Source: Martinezella rhizogenes
Lineage (GTDB): Bacteria; Pseudomonadota; Alphaproteobacteria; Rhizobiales; Rhizobiaceae
Direction of reading: 5' to 3'
DNA length: 64,000 bases
Assembly: GCF_007002745.1 (NCBI RefSeq)
Contig: NZ_SGNY01000001.1
Span: 806,001-870,000 of the forward strand
The notes beneath the pieces were generated by a model. That model had not been told where the DNA came from, searched no databases, and was given only the letters and a program-made list of their open reading frames with translations. The position numbers and the translations under genes are program-made. Shown here in pieces: positions 26,773 through 35,903 of this stretch. How positions within the stretch are numbered: the first letter of the stretch is position 1; the number at the start of each line of letters is the position of its first letter.

Positions 26773-27450
26773 TCAGCCCGCAAGCGAGACAGCGGCATTC
26801 ACCGCCGCCGCCACCAGAACCGTGTTGAAAAAGAAAGAAACGATGGAGTGAAGCAGCGTGACCTTGCGCATGGCGGTCGTTGTCACCCCCACATCCGATG
26901 TCTGCGCCGTCATGCCGATCACCACGGCAAAATAGAGGAAGTCGTAACCGCAGGGTTCCTTCGTCGCCGGAAAATCCATGCCGCCGCGATGCTGGCGCTT
27001 GCCATCCACCATGGCCGGCCGCCAGTATAAATGCGCATAGTGCAGGGCCGTCATGGTGTGGATCGTCAACCAGCCGAAAATCACCGAGGCGAAGGCGATG
27101 AGCAGGGTCCACACTGTTTCGCCCGTATGATTGAGCGCCTGAAACAATGAGACAACGGCAACCGCCACCGCAAGCAGTGTGACGGCGATGATGGCGATTG
27201 CCGGCAGATCGTCGCTATCGGCGTGGGCCTTCAGATGCTGCGCCGTCAATCCCGGCAGACGAAAGGCAACCAGCGTCAGATAGGTCAGGAAAAACAGAAC
27301 GGCTGCGATTTCTATGGCAAGCGATGGCGCCAAGGCCAATGCCAGACCAAGACCAAGAGCACCGGCGAAAAAAGCGAAGACGAAAGGCTGATGTCGGCGA
27401 AAGGCATTGCTGCCGGTCGTCGCGGAGCTTTTTGGTTTGGCCGTGGTCAT
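26773..27450 (-). CDS. DUF1345 integral membrane protein
   Basis: A 225-residue inner-membrane protein with about five or six hydrophobic segments after a basic N-terminus (TTAKPKSSATTGSNAFRRHQ). It carries the DUF1345 signature HYAHLYWRPAMVDGKRQHRGGMDFPATKEPCGYDFLYFAVVIGMTAQTSDV. The family has no established function. The start at 27450 is chosen because the longer frame runs into the neighbouring gene. It lies just upstream of fghA on the same strand. Confidence 0.85.
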   Translation of the reverse strand: MTTAKPKSSATTGSNAFRRHQPFVFAFFAGALGLGLALALAPSLAIEIAAVLFFLTYLTLVAFRLPGLTAQHLKAHADSDDLPAIAIIAVTLLAVAVAVVSLFQALNHTGETVWTLLIAFASVIFGWLTIHTMTALHYAHLYWRPAMVDGKRQHRGGMDFPATKEPCGYDFLYFAVVIGMTAQTSDVGVTTTAMRKVTLLHSIVSFFFNTVLVAAAVNAAVSLAG

Positions 27451-27475
27451 GGGCGGCACCTTTCTGTTTGCAGCC

Positions 27476-27931
27476 TCATTTTTTGACACGGCGGCAGAAG
27501 CGGTCAAGCGTCTCCAGAAAAGCGGAGCGGTCGCGCGGCGAAAAAGCTGCGTTATATCCCTTGCTCTCACCGGTTTCACGCAGATGCGCGCCAAGATCAC
27601 GCATTGCCGTGGCCATGCCGATATTGGCCTGGTCAAAAACACGGCCCGTCGGTCCCGTCACCAGCGCGCCCTTGGCAACACAGCGCCCGGCCAGCGGCAC
27701 ATCGGCGGTGATGACGATATCGTTTTCGCTGGCATGTTCAGCAATCCAGTCGTCAGCCGCATCGAAACCGGCCGATACGATGACGTTCTTCACCATCGGA
27801 TCCCGCGAGGGGCGCAGGCCGGAATTGGCGACGAAGGTCACCTCCAACCCATGTCGCTCGGCCACCTTGAGGATCTCCGGTTTCACCGGGCAGGCATCGG
27901 CATCGACATAGATTTGCGGGTTTTTCGACAT
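27476..27931 (-). CDS. YaiI/YqxD-family (DUF188) protein
   Basis: A 151-residue cytoplasmic protein of the DUF188 family. It starts KNPQIYVDADACPVKPEI, a PIN-like acidic motif, and contains SENDIVITADVPLAGRCVAKGA and NIGMATAMRDLGAHLRE. The fold resembles nucleases but no activity is established. The ATG at 27931 is preferred to a GTG six bases earlier because AAGAG sits at a better distance. A LexA-type box lies about 130 bases upstream, between it and the divergent DUF5680 gene. Confidence 0.87.
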   Translation of the reverse strand: MSKNPQIYVDADACPVKPEILKVAERHGLEVTFVANSGLRPSRDPMVKNVIVSAGFDAADDWIAEHASENDIVITADVPLAGRCVAKGALVTGPTGRVFDQANIGMATAMRDLGAHLRETGESKGYNAAFSPRDRSAFLETLDRFCRRVKK

Positions 27932-28063
27932 GGGCACTCTTCGCAGATAATTCTTGCGACGCTTTTACGGGCAAATGCAGCGATTACCAAGCCCGTCGTC
28001 GCCGAAATGCTGGCTTGACAAGGCACGGGAATGGGCTTGCGACAACGCCGAGACTTCCGTATG

Positions 28064-28078
28064 TTCTCTTTATGTTCT
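28064..28078. promoter_or_regulatory. SOS (LexA) box
   Basis: GTTCTCTTTATGTTC matches the alphaproteobacterial LexA consensus GTTC-N7-GTTC exactly. It lies 18 bases before the DUF5680 ATG and faces the divergent DUF188 gene on the other side. A damage-inducible role for one or both genes follows if LexA binds. Confidence 0.7.
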
Positions 28079-28096
28079 ATTGTTTGGAGATGTCGG

Positions 28097-28549
28097 ATGC
28101 TGGAAGAATTCATCGTTCAGGCCAAGTCTGCCACCTATGTCGGCGGCGGCGATAAATCCGCGATTTCCACCCGAAAGGGATCGCACGATCTCACCTATCG
28201 GCAAGGCGACTGGCACTATATCGACAGCTACTTCGGCGGAACCGATTTCATCGGGCAGGAGGTGGTCTGGCATCAGGGTGTCGCGCTATGGGCGATGAAT
28301 TATTATGGCCGTATCCTGAGACCGGATATGATCGACGCCGGGATGGCGGGCAGGGTCATCCAGCACTCCCTCTCAAGGCTTTATAAGGAAGGGCGGTTTC
28401 TCGGTGGTTTCACCCATCAGCTTGAGGAGCTGATTTATGTGGACGCCAATGAAGGCGAATTCCGATCTTTTACCGGGGTGGAGAGGATTTATCGCGAGGA
28501 TATCGAGGTTTACCGGCTCGACTATCATGGCGGAACGATAAAGCCCTAG
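28097..28549 (+). CDS. DUF5680 protein
   Basis: A 150-residue soluble protein resembling the DUF5680 family. It begins EEFIVQAKSATYVGGGDKS and has HDLTYRQGDWHYIDSYFGGTDFIGQEVVW and a C-terminal YREDIEVYRLDYHGGTIKP. The fold is often attached to helix-turn-helix proteins, but here it stands alone. Function is unknown. The start with GGAGATGTCGG upstream falls just after the SOS box, so SOS induction is inferred. Confidence 0.75.
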   Translation: MLEEFIVQAKSATYVGGGDKSAISTRKGSHDLTYRQGDWHYIDSYFGGTDFIGQEVVWHQGVALWAMNYYGRILRPDMIDAGMAGRVIQHSLSRLYKEGRFLGGFTHQLEELIYVDANEGEFRSFTGVERIYREDIEVYRLDYHGGTIKP

Positions 28550-28586
28550 GGTTGGCAGAGGTCGCGCTGCAAGTGGCTGAGAAAAA

Positions 28587-28610
28587 GAGGCGATGAAGGT
28601 TCATCGCCTC
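28587..28610. terminator. Bidirectional hairpin between convergent genes
   Basis: GAGGCGATGA and its perfect complement TCATCGCCTC form a 10-bp stem with an AGGT loop, midway between the DUF5680 and peroxiredoxin stop codons. Read on the minus strand the downstream side is TTTTTCTC, so it may terminate the peroxiredoxin transcript. Confidence 0.7.
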
Positions 28611-28626
28611 CATTGAGATTTTCAGA

Positions 28627-29283
28627 TCAGCCGGGCTGCTTCGTCTTGCGAAGATAGGGAAGCACCGTGTCGTAGGAGCCGAAACGGGCAATCGCATCTT
28701 CGTTGGAGACGGCAGCGGTAATAATGACATCCTCGCCCTGTTTCCAGTTGGCTGGCGTTGCCACCTGGTGCTTGGACGTCAGCTGGATGGAATCGATCGC
28801 GCGAAGAATTTCCTCGAAGTTGCGGCCGGTGGTCATCGGGTAGGTGAGGACCAGCTTGATCTTCTTGTCGGGGCCGATGACGAAAACGGAACGCACGGTG
28901 GCGTTGTCAGCCGGGGTGCGGCCTTCGGAGCTGTCGCCAGCACCGGCCGGCAGCATGTCATAGAGCTTGGCGACCTTCAGGTCCTTGTCGCCGATCAGCG
29001 GATAATCGACATTGAAACCTGTCGCGGTGCGGATGTCGTTTTTCCATTTTTCATGGCTTTCGACCGGATCGACCGAAATACCGATGATCTTGACGCCGCG
29101 TTTTTCAAATTCCGGCTGCAGGCCGCCCATCGCGCCGAGTTCCGTGGTGCAAACCGGCGTGAAATTCTTCGGATGCGAAAACAGCACCGCCCAGCCGTCG
29201 CCGATCCAGTCGTGAAAGCTCACCGGCCCATGGGTGGTCTCGGCGGTGAAATCAGGTGCTATGTCGTTGATACGCAGGCTCAT
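28627..29283 (-). CDS. 1-Cys (Prx6-type) peroxiredoxin
   Basis: A 218-residue peroxiredoxin. The peroxidatic cysteine is Cys45 in FSHPKNFTPVCTTELGA, and the protein has the long C-terminal dimerisation arm of the Prx6 subfamily. No resolving Cys is seen in the tail, so it is 1-Cys. It reduces hydrogen peroxide and alkyl peroxides using a thiol donor. Its stop is convergent with DUF5680 across a hairpin. Confidence 0.92.
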   Translation of the reverse strand: MSLRINDIAPDFTAETTHGPVSFHDWIGDGWAVLFSHPKNFTPVCTTELGAMGGLQPEFEKRGVKIIGISVDPVESHEKWKNDIRTATGFNVDYPLIGDKDLKVAKLYDMLPAGAGDSSEGRTPADNATVRSVFVIGPDKKIKLVLTYPMTTGRNFEEILRAIDSIQLTSKHQVATPANWKQGEDVIITAAVSNEDAIARFGSYDTVLPYLRKTKQPG

Positions 29284-29759
29284 CTGATAGTTTCTCCCTA
29301 ATGATTTGAACTGAAATTCTGATGATTTTCGGCAATCCGTATCCGGCGCCGAAGCTTAGTGTGTCTGCACGAAATGGCCAGCCTTTTCATCGCGCCGCGG
29401 TGATGTTGCCAAGCAGCAGAAGTTTGCGAAGTTCCCGCAAAAGCTTGATGACGTTGCATGGCGGCTATGGCCAGTCCGACAATTTCTGACACGCGTGATA
29501 CGGACAGGAGAATCTGCTGAATTTGCGGCAAGCTTATGCGACCTTTGGCCACGCCGCCAAAAGCGCTGGGGGGCGCGCGACTAGGAGAACGGGCAGGGAG
29601 GTGCCATCGGTTGTTTTTCCACGCTGATATAGGTCAGGAGAGCCGAATGCCGATGACGTTCCATCCCCTAAGGCGGCGGCAGGAGAGCGAAAATCATTGG
29701 CGAGACCGGTTGAATGTCGCAGGTGCCGCCATTATTCCTGAGTGGATCGGGGGCCATTC
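29284..29759. other. Intergenic region without a supportable gene
   Basis: The 476 bases between peroxiredoxin and the MFS gene contain only short reading frames (75-84 codons) whose translations are basic and low in recognisable structure. No repeat, riboswitch or RNA fold is obvious. The promoters of both divergent neighbours must lie here. Confidence 0.5.
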
Positions 29760-30974
29760 ATGACAACATCCTCTGCGCCGGTTTCAGCGGCCGTTCGGGC
29801 GCGCATACCGCCCACAGTCTGGGTCCTTGGTTTCGTCAGCCTGCTGATGGATATCTCCTCGGAGATGGTACAGACGCTGTTGCCCTATTATCTCGTATCG
29901 GGCCTTGGCGCTTCTGCCGTCACGGTCGGTTTCATCGAGGGCCTGTCGGTTGCCATCGCGACCACAACCAAGCTGTTTTCCGGGATTATCGCGGACTGGA
30001 CGCGGCGACGGAAGATGCTTGCGGTGATCGGATATGGTCTTGGGGCGATCTCCAAACTCGCTTTTCCCTTCGCCACCTCGCTAGGCTGGATTGTCGTCGC
30101 CAAGGCGGTGGATCGCATCGGCAAGGGCATTCGCGGAACACCGCGTGACGCGCTGATTGCCGATGTGACGCCCGCCGAAATCCGGGGAGCGGCATTCGGG
30201 CTCAGAAAGTCGCTTGATACGGTCGGCGGTTTCATCGGGCCGCTGGCGGCGATCGCGCTGATGTTTGCACTGAGCGAAAATGTTCTCGCCATTTTCTGGA
30301 TCGCGGTCATTCCCGCATTCCTTGCCGTTTTCATCCTCATGATCGGCGTGAAAGAGCCGGATGCGCCGGCGAAAACGAAATCGGACAAGCCGTTCCGGAT
30401 CGCCGATTTTGCAAAGCTCAATCCTGCGGTCTGGGTGGTGATCCTTGGGGCGTCGCTTTTGACCTTTGCGCGGTTTAGCGAGGCGTTCCTGTTGCTGAAA
30501 TCGGAGGAGGCGGGGTTCAGGCCGGCCTGGATACCCATCACCATGGTCATCATGCATGCCGTTTACGGCCTGACGGCCTATCCAGCCGGCCGGCTTTCAG
30601 ACCGCATCGGCCGGTCGGGCATTCTCGCTTCAAGCGTGGTGGTGCTGGCAGCCTCCTATCTCGTGCTCGCTTATGCCAACTCCATTCCGCTGTTCCTGAT
30701 CGGCATTCTTCTCTGGGGCCTGCATATGGGCCTGTCGCAGGGTCTGCTCGCCACCCTCATCGCAGAAACGGCGCCGTCAAATCTCAAGGGCACCGCCTTC
30801 GGTGTCTTTAACCTGATGATGGGTGTGGCGGTGCTCCTCGGCAATGTCATCGCCGGATTGGTGTGGGATATCCACGGATCGTTCGGCACCTTCATCCTGG
30901 GCGCAGCGCTGTCTTGCGCGGCATTGCCGGTGTTGATCTGGATATCCCGCCGGGGAAGCGCCTTAGCCCGATAA
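29760..30974 (+). CDS. Major facilitator superfamily transporter
   Basis: A 404-residue inner-membrane protein with about twelve hydrophobic segments. The motif-A-like loop between helices 2 and 3 is SGIIADWTRRRKMLA, and DRIGKGIRGTPRDALIADVTPAEIRGAAFGLRKSLDTVGG is typical of a YfkF/permease subgroup. The substrate is unknown. The ATG at 29760 is preferred because the extra six residues upstream (MDRGPF) are not membrane-like and the ribosome site GGGGG lies close to it. No neighbouring gene suggests a cargo. Confidence 0.84.
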   Translation: MTTSSAPVSAAVRARIPPTVWVLGFVSLLMDISSEMVQTLLPYYLVSGLGASAVTVGFIEGLSVAIATTTKLFSGIIADWTRRRKMLAVIGYGLGAISKLAFPFATSLGWIVVAKAVDRIGKGIRGTPRDALIADVTPAEIRGAAFGLRKSLDTVGGFIGPLAAIALMFALSENVLAIFWIAVIPAFLAVFILMIGVKEPDAPAKTKSDKPFRIADFAKLNPAVWVVILGASLLTFARFSEAFLLLKSEEAGFRPAWIPITMVIMHAVYGLTAYPAGRLSDRIGRSGILASSVVVLAASYLVLAYANSIPLFLIGILLWGLHMGLSQGLLATLIAETAPSNLKGTAFGVFNLMMGVAVLLGNVIAGLVWDIHGSFGTFILGAALSCAALPVLIWISRRGSALAR

Positions 30975-31065
30975 GGCGCGAAAAGATTGTTTTCACTATT
31001 TGAAACGCCTATTCTGGCGCGGCATCACCACGCCGTCTCCAAACCCGATGTGATGGAGAATACCG

Positions 31066-31716
31066 ATGACGATCACGATTACCGCCTTTGAACGCTCACC
31101 CGATGGCGGCAAGGGTCTCGCCCGTGACATGCGTGTTCGCTGGGCACTGGAAGAGGTGGGCCAGCCCTATGATGTGCGCCTTCTCTCCTTCAAGGCGATG
31201 AAGGAACCGGAACATCTCATGCTTCAGCCCTTCGGACAGATTCCGACCTATGAAGAAGGCGGCCTCGTCCTGTTCGAATCCGGCGCCATCATCTTTCATA
31301 TAGCCGAGAGCCATGCCGGCTTGCTGCCAGAAGAAGCGGGAGCCCGGGCGCGGGCGATAAGCTGGATGTTCGCGGCCCTCAGCACCATGGAGCCGCCAAT
31401 CGTCGAGCACTTTGTCACCGGCTCTCTCGAAAGGGACAAAAGCTGGCATGATGAACGCCTTCGAATGGTGGATGAACGCATTCGCAGGCGGCTCGGTGAA
31501 TTGTCCCGCCGCCTCAGCGCCGCCGACTGGCTCGATGGCGCGTTCAGCGCCGGCGATCTGCTGATGGTGTCGGTCCTGCAAAGGATCATAAGTTCAGGCA
31601 TTCTCGACGAATATCCGAACCTTTCAGCTTATGTGGCCAGAGGTGAAGCGCGTCCCGCCTATAAGCGGGCTTTCGCCGATCAACTGGCGGTTTTCAAAGC
31701 CGCGCAGAATGCTTGA
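31066..31716 (+). CDS. Glutathione S-transferase family protein
   Basis: A 216-residue GST. The thioredoxin-like N-domain has GKGLARDMRVRWALEEVGQPYDVR and the cis-Pro motif GQIPTYEEGGLVLFESGAII with the ESG glutathione-binding triplet. The C-terminal helical domain is typical, with SAADWLDGAFSAGDLLMV as the N-capping-box region. It likely conjugates or isomerises small molecules with glutathione; the substrate is not clear. GATGGAGAATACCG precedes the ATG, giving a good ribosome site. Confidence 0.9.
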   Translation: MTITITAFERSPDGGKGLARDMRVRWALEEVGQPYDVRLLSFKAMKEPEHLMLQPFGQIPTYEEGGLVLFESGAIIFHIAESHAGLLPEEAGARARAISWMFAALSTMEPPIVEHFVTGSLERDKSWHDERLRMVDERIRRRLGELSRRLSAADWLDGAFSAGDLLMVSVLQRIISSGILDEYPNLSAYVARGEARPAYKRAFADQLAVFKAAQNA

Positions 31717-31721
31717 CCGTC

Positions 31722-32153
31722 TCACTCCGATACATTGACGCGATATGCCATTCCAAGCGACCGGGGCGCGGTCTCCTTGAAGCCGAATTTTTCATATAAC
31801 TTATTAGCCGGCACATCGGCGATCAGGCTGACATAGGCTGATGCGGGAAACTCGCTCTTCACATGCTCCATCAGCGCATTCATGATCGCCTTGCCCAGCC
31901 CGCGGCCCTGATGCTCGGGCTTGACGGCGATGTCCACCACCTGAAAAAAGCAGCCGCCGTCACCGATAATCCTGCCCATGCCGATGGCGGAATCCTCGTG
32001 CAGAACCAGCACGGAAAAAACGGTGCCCGGCAAGCCTTTCTCTGCCGCCTCCCGCGAGAACGGGCTAAGCCCTGCCACGGCGCGCAGATGCAGATACTCC
32101 TCGACGGAAGGGGTTCTTGCCACGACTGAATAGGCGGGGTGGTTCATCGACAT
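31722..32153 (-). CDS. GNAT-family N-acetyltransferase
   Basis: A 143-residue GCN5-related acetyltransferase. The acetyl-CoA site is EHQGRGLGKAIMNALMEHV (the Q/R-x-x-G-x-G/A motif), followed by ANKLYEKFGFKETAPRSLGM near the C-terminus. Substrate specificity is unknown. AGGAGATGTCG upstream of the ATG supports the start. It is convergent with the GST gene with only 5 bases between the stops. Confidence 0.9.
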   Translation of the reverse strand: MSMNHPAYSVVARTPSVEEYLHLRAVAGLSPFSREAAEKGLPGTVFSVLVLHEDSAIGMGRIIGDGGCFFQVVDIAVKPEHQGRGLGKAIMNALMEHVKSEFPASAYVSLIADVPANKLYEKFGFKETAPRSLGMAYRVNVSE

Positions 32154-32338
32154 CTCCTCATCGTCGCGCCACGACTTTGTCGTCTGGCGCCCGAGAGTGG
32201 TTCTACATCCATATTTGTCGATTCTGAACCGGACTTATCCAGGGTATCCGGGCGCCCACCATCCTGCCGGGCGAGACCGATACGCCAATCATGAACAACC
32301 GAGCGCGTCCACCCGTGAAGGAAGAACGCGCTCGCTCC

Positions 32339-32977
32339 TCAATGAGGGTCTTTCGTGTAAACGAATGTCGGTACACACCAGTTAAAGCGTATTGCAAGGA
32401 GCCGGAGCATCAAGCCGAGGGCCATTGCAACGAGCGAGGATACCGCGTGGGAGACACCCAGAAGGGGCACGAGCAAGTAGATCAGGCCCGTAAAGACTGA
32501 GACGGTTGCATAGAGTTCCGAACGAAATAGGAGCGGTACTTCGTTGCACAGGATATCCCGAAGTACGCCGCCCAGACATCCGGTCAGCACGCCAGCCGCC
32601 ACCACGACAATCAGCGGCAGGTTGAGGCTTGACGCAATCTGGCAGCCGATGACGGTGAAGACGACCAGTCCTATCGCGTCGAGAAAAAGGAACATCTTGC
32701 GCAAGTGATACATATATCGGGCGATGGGGATCGTCGCCAGAGCCGATAATCCCGTCACGAGGAGATAGCTGGGATTTTCGACCCACGACAGCGGATAGTG
32801 GTTCAGAAAAACATCGCGCACGGTTCCGCCGCCGAGGGCGGTAATACATCCAAGCAGAAATACGCCGATCCAATCCATTTCGCGACGGCCGGCGGCGAGT
32901 GCGGCTGTCATGGCTTCTGCGACAATCGCAACGAAATAGAGGATATGGATAATGTCGTTCGTCGGGGGGACGATCAT
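32339..32977 (-). CDS. TRIC-type (YadS/UPF0126) cation channel-like membrane protein
   Basis: A 212-residue membrane protein with two UPF0126 repeats of about three helices each. The diagnostic glycine-rich turns are ALGGGTVRDVFLNHYPLSW and GCLGGVLRDILCNEVPLLF. Bacterial members are trimeric cation (K+) channels related to animal TRIC. The ATG at 32977 is favoured over 33013 because AGGTTATTCG lies just upstream. It follows the PBP gene by 51 bases in the same direction and may share its transcript. Confidence 0.87.
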   Translation of the reverse strand: MIVPPTNDIIHILYFVAIVAEAMTAALAAGRREMDWIGVFLLGCITALGGGTVRDVFLNHYPLSWVENPSYLLVTGLSALATIPIARYMYHLRKMFLFLDAIGLVVFTVIGCQIASSLNLPLIVVVAAGVLTGCLGGVLRDILCNEVPLLFRSELYATVSVFTGLIYLLVPLLGVSHAVSSLVAMALGLMLRLLAIRFNWCVPTFVYTKDPH

Positions 32978-33028
32978 CGAATAACCTGAAAATTCAGTAT
33001 CTGCGAATGACATGGGTTCATCGTCTAT

Positions 33029-34765
33029 TCAGTAGTTCATCAAAGGAGATGCCTGTGGGTTCCCGAACGATGGCCGAACCCCGAGAAGCGGTGCGGCGCG
33101 CTCGATGATATCGCGCACCATCGGCGCGGCATTGAAGGCCGCCAGGCGCCCGCCGCGCTCACCGGAAAGCGGAGCATCAATGATCGACAGCACCAAATAA
33201 CGGGGGCGGTGCATGGGGAATGCCGCGAGGAATGTATTGAAGTTCAGGTTCTTCGCGTATTTGCCATTGATAACCTTTTCCGCTGTCCCGGTTTTCCCGC
33301 CTACATCAAAACCGGCCACCTGGGCGTTTCGGCCAGAACCTTGGGTGCCGTTGTACCAGAACAGCTCACGGACCTTTGCGCTGGTCGATGCCTGCAGGAC
33401 ACGTCTGCCGGTGATTTGGTGACGCCTCCCAGTGTCGGCAATGAAAGTCGGCTGCCGGAACATGCCGCCGTTGACAAGGGCCGCCGCAGCCGCAGCCGTC
33501 TGTAGCGGCGTCGTGGCCAGACCGTGACCGAAGGAAATCGTGGCGGAATTGATCTTTTTCCAGTTCCTTGGCGCCGTGGGCGAAGCTATTTCCGGCAACT
33601 CCGTCTGCATCTTTGACAACAGGCCCAGTCTGAAGAGAAACTGCTGGTGATTTTCCAGGCCAACGAGATCAGCGACCTTTGCCGTGCCGATATTTGATGA
33701 GTAGCGAAAGACTTCCCGGATTGTCAGCGGCCTTCCTCGGCCGTGGAAATCCCGGATGATGAAACCACCCATTTTCAGGGGGCGGGAGGCATCCACGACC
33801 GAGTTCAGAGTGACGACGCCCGCATCAATCCCCATGGCAAGGGTAAACGCCTTGAAGGTCGAGCCCATTTCAACCGCTGAATTGCTCATGCGGTTGAACC
33901 ATCCCTTTTCGTAGTCCCTGTCGATCGTGCCGTCGGCAAGGCGACGCGAAGGTTCATTCGGGTCATAGTCGGGGACGGATGCCATCGCGAGAACCTCGCC
34001 TGTGTCGACATCGATTATGACGGCACCTGCCGCCTCCGCCTGATAGTTCCTCACGGCATCGCCAACGACGTTATGCAGGATGCTCTGAACACGCAAATCG
34101 ATGGACAGCCGGACCGGTTCAAGCTGGGTGGGATCTGTAAGGCCGACGCCACGCAGGTCTGCCAGACCTTGCCTGTCGAGATAGCGCTCAATGCCCGCCA
34201 GCCCCTGATTGTCGATATTCACATGCCCGACAATGTGGGACGCCACCGGGCCGCCTGGATAAAAACGCCGCTTTTCCGGTCTGAATCCGATGCCCGGAAT
34301 GCCAAGGCGCATGATCTCAGCCTCCTGGCGGGGCGTAAGCTGTCTCCTGATCCATTGAAAACCGGAGTCAGACGTTAGTTTTCTGTGCAGATCAGCCCAG
34401 TCCAGATCGGGAACAACAGAGGCGAGCTTTTCGATGGCTTCATTTGCATCAACAACACGACGAGGCTCCGCATAAAGCGAGATGAGATTGATATCCGTTG
34501 CGATAAGCTGGCCGTTGCGGTCCAGAATGTCGGGGCGGGAGGCGATTATATTGGGTGATCGTGGAATGCTCGCCGTCGCTTCGTTCTCGGAAAAATAGCC
34601 ATATTGCAAAAGGCGGACTGCGATCGCGGCATAACCGATCGCGAATGCCACGATGAGCAGGCCCACCCGCTGACGATTTCGAGTGGAAGACTTTACGCTG
34701 TGTTTTTTCGCAGGAAGAACAAGGTATCCAATGGTACCTTTCCTGTAACGAGCAATCAAAGACAT
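33029..34765 (-). CDS. FtsI-type class B penicillin-binding protein (extra paralogue)
   Basis: A 578-residue class B PBP. One N-terminal membrane anchor (~residues 35-52) leads to a PBP-dimer domain (RPDILDRNGQLIATDI) and the transpeptidase with Ser302-x-x-Lys305 (GSTFK), SSN (YSSNIGT) and KTGT from Lys491. It cross-links septal or lateral-wall peptidoglycan. The gene sits away from the dcw division cluster (ftsW, murE, ftsL not here), so it is probably a second FtsI-like PBP. GGAG is 10 bases before the ATG. Confidence 0.9.
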   Translation of the reverse strand: MSLIARYRKGTIGYLVLPAKKHSVKSSTRNRQRVGLLIVAFAIGYAAIAVRLLQYGYFSENEATASIPRSPNIIASRPDILDRNGQLIATDINLISLYAEPRRVVDANEAIEKLASVVPDLDWADLHRKLTSDSGFQWIRRQLTPRQEAEIMRLGIPGIGFRPEKRRFYPGGPVASHIVGHVNIDNQGLAGIERYLDRQGLADLRGVGLTDPTQLEPVRLSIDLRVQSILHNVVGDAVRNYQAEAAGAVIIDVDTGEVLAMASVPDYDPNEPSRRLADGTIDRDYEKGWFNRMSNSAVEMGSTFKAFTLAMGIDAGVVTLNSVVDASRPLKMGGFIIRDFHGRGRPLTIREVFRYSSNIGTAKVADLVGLENHQQFLFRLGLLSKMQTELPEIASPTAPRNWKKINSATISFGHGLATTPLQTAAAAAALVNGGMFRQPTFIADTGRRHQITGRRVLQASTSAKVRELFWYNGTQGSGRNAQVAGFDVGGKTGTAEKVINGKYAKNLNFNTFLAAFPMHRPRYLVLSIIDAPLSGERGGRLAAFNAAPMVRDIIERAAPLLGVRPSFGNPQASPLMNY

Positions 34766-34922
34766 GAAAATACTCCACGCTCACGCGTCGGGAATAGGGT
34801 GGGAAGGCGGGCGGGTCCAACCGGTCACTGCACGCGTGCAGGACAGACCCTGTCACGCGGCATTTTACACCGCGCCAAATCCCGGAAAATTCGGCAATGG
34901 CGCAGGCTCGATCTGCGCATAA

Positions 34923-35774
34923 TCAGGAACGCCACAAGGGCTTGAGGCTTTCACTTATGAAGTCCATGGCAACACGTATGCGTGGCGTGTCGCGCACGTC
35001 TTCGTGGATCACCAGCCATACGTCGATCCTGATGCCTGGATCGAGTGGATCGAATCTCACAAGACCATGTTCGGCGGCGAGGTAGGCGGGCAGCAGTGCC
35101 ACTCCACACCCGCCCGCGGCGGCGGCAGCCTGTATGCGCAGATCGTTGCTGCACATGAAAACCTCGTCGGCCGAAAGCCTGTCATCAAGCCAGCGATAGT
35201 GATCCGACTCCCGCATGGTATCGTCGTAACTGATGTAAAGAGGGGGGCCATTTCTCGTCGGGTAGGCAGGATCGGCATAGAGGAAATAGGACAATTGTCC
35301 AAGGCGGCGCGCAACCAGTGTGGCTTCGCTCGGCCGCTTCAGGCTGATGGCAATATCCGCTTCTCCCTTGGAGAGGGACATCGCCTCCATGGTGCCGACA
35401 AGACGGAGCCTTACGTCAGGATGCTGAGATTGCAGCGCGGAGATTTGCGGTGCAATGAAGCTGTAGAGCAACGATGGCGGGGCGGATACCACGATATCAC
35501 CTTCGATACCGTTCTGGCCGGAACCGGCGCAACGGCTCAGAGCAAATGCAGACCTGCTCATTTCCTCGGCGAAGTTCGCGACGTCGCGGCCCATATCGGT
35601 CAGTACATATGATCGTGGCCTGCGATCCACGAGCTTCACCGAAAGCGAGGTTTCCAGCGATGTGATGCGCCGACTGACAGTCGTATGATCGACGCGTAGC
35701 GCCTTGGCGGTTGCCGTGATGGAGCCGTGGTGAGCGAAGGCGGAGAAAAATCGCAAATCTTCCCAATCGACCAT
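34923..35774 (-). CDS. LysR-family transcriptional regulator
   Basis: A 283-residue LTTR. The winged-helix DNA-binding domain occupies residues 1-60 (WEDLRFFSAFAHHGSITATAKALRVDHTTVSRRITSLE) and the substrate-binding domain the remainder. It belongs to the VDWEDLRFF subgroup of AraC/GcvA-type LTTRs common in Agrobacterium. GGAAATTT precedes the ATG. Its target is unknown; a glycine riboswitch lies about 350 bases upstream in the same direction but is separated by a small reading frame. Confidence 0.88.
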   Translation of the reverse strand: MVDWEDLRFFSAFAHHGSITATAKALRVDHTTVSRRITSLETSLSVKLVDRRPRSYVLTDMGRDVANFAEEMSRSAFALSRCAGSGQNGIEGDIVVSAPPSLLYSFIAPQISALQSQHPDVRLRLVGTMEAMSLSKGEADIAISLKRPSEATLVARRLGQLSYFLYADPAYPTRNGPPLYISYDDTMRESDHYRWLDDRLSADEVFMCSNDLRIQAAAAAGGCGVALLPAYLAAEHGLVRFDPLDPGIRIDVWLVIHEDVRDTPRIRVAMDFISESLKPLWRS

Positions 35775-35903
35775 TTTAAATTTCCTGAATTAGGCAGTGT
35801 TTTATGAGAACCCCAGATCGGTATCATCGCGAGAAGGCAGGTCGCGAGGTGCTTGCACCACACCTGTCGAGCGCCGTTGCCCGGTGAAACCGCGTGGAGC
35901 TGT

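Noticed and set aside
29298..29763. Two short frames (84 and 75 codons) between peroxiredoxin and MFS
   Set aside because: No ribosome site, no recognisable family, biased composition; treated as intergenic.
32299..32335. GAGCGCG/CGCGCTC inverted repeat downstream of the TRIC-like gene
   Set aside because: The loop is long and no T-run follows, so it is not a convincing terminator; probably GC-rich chance.
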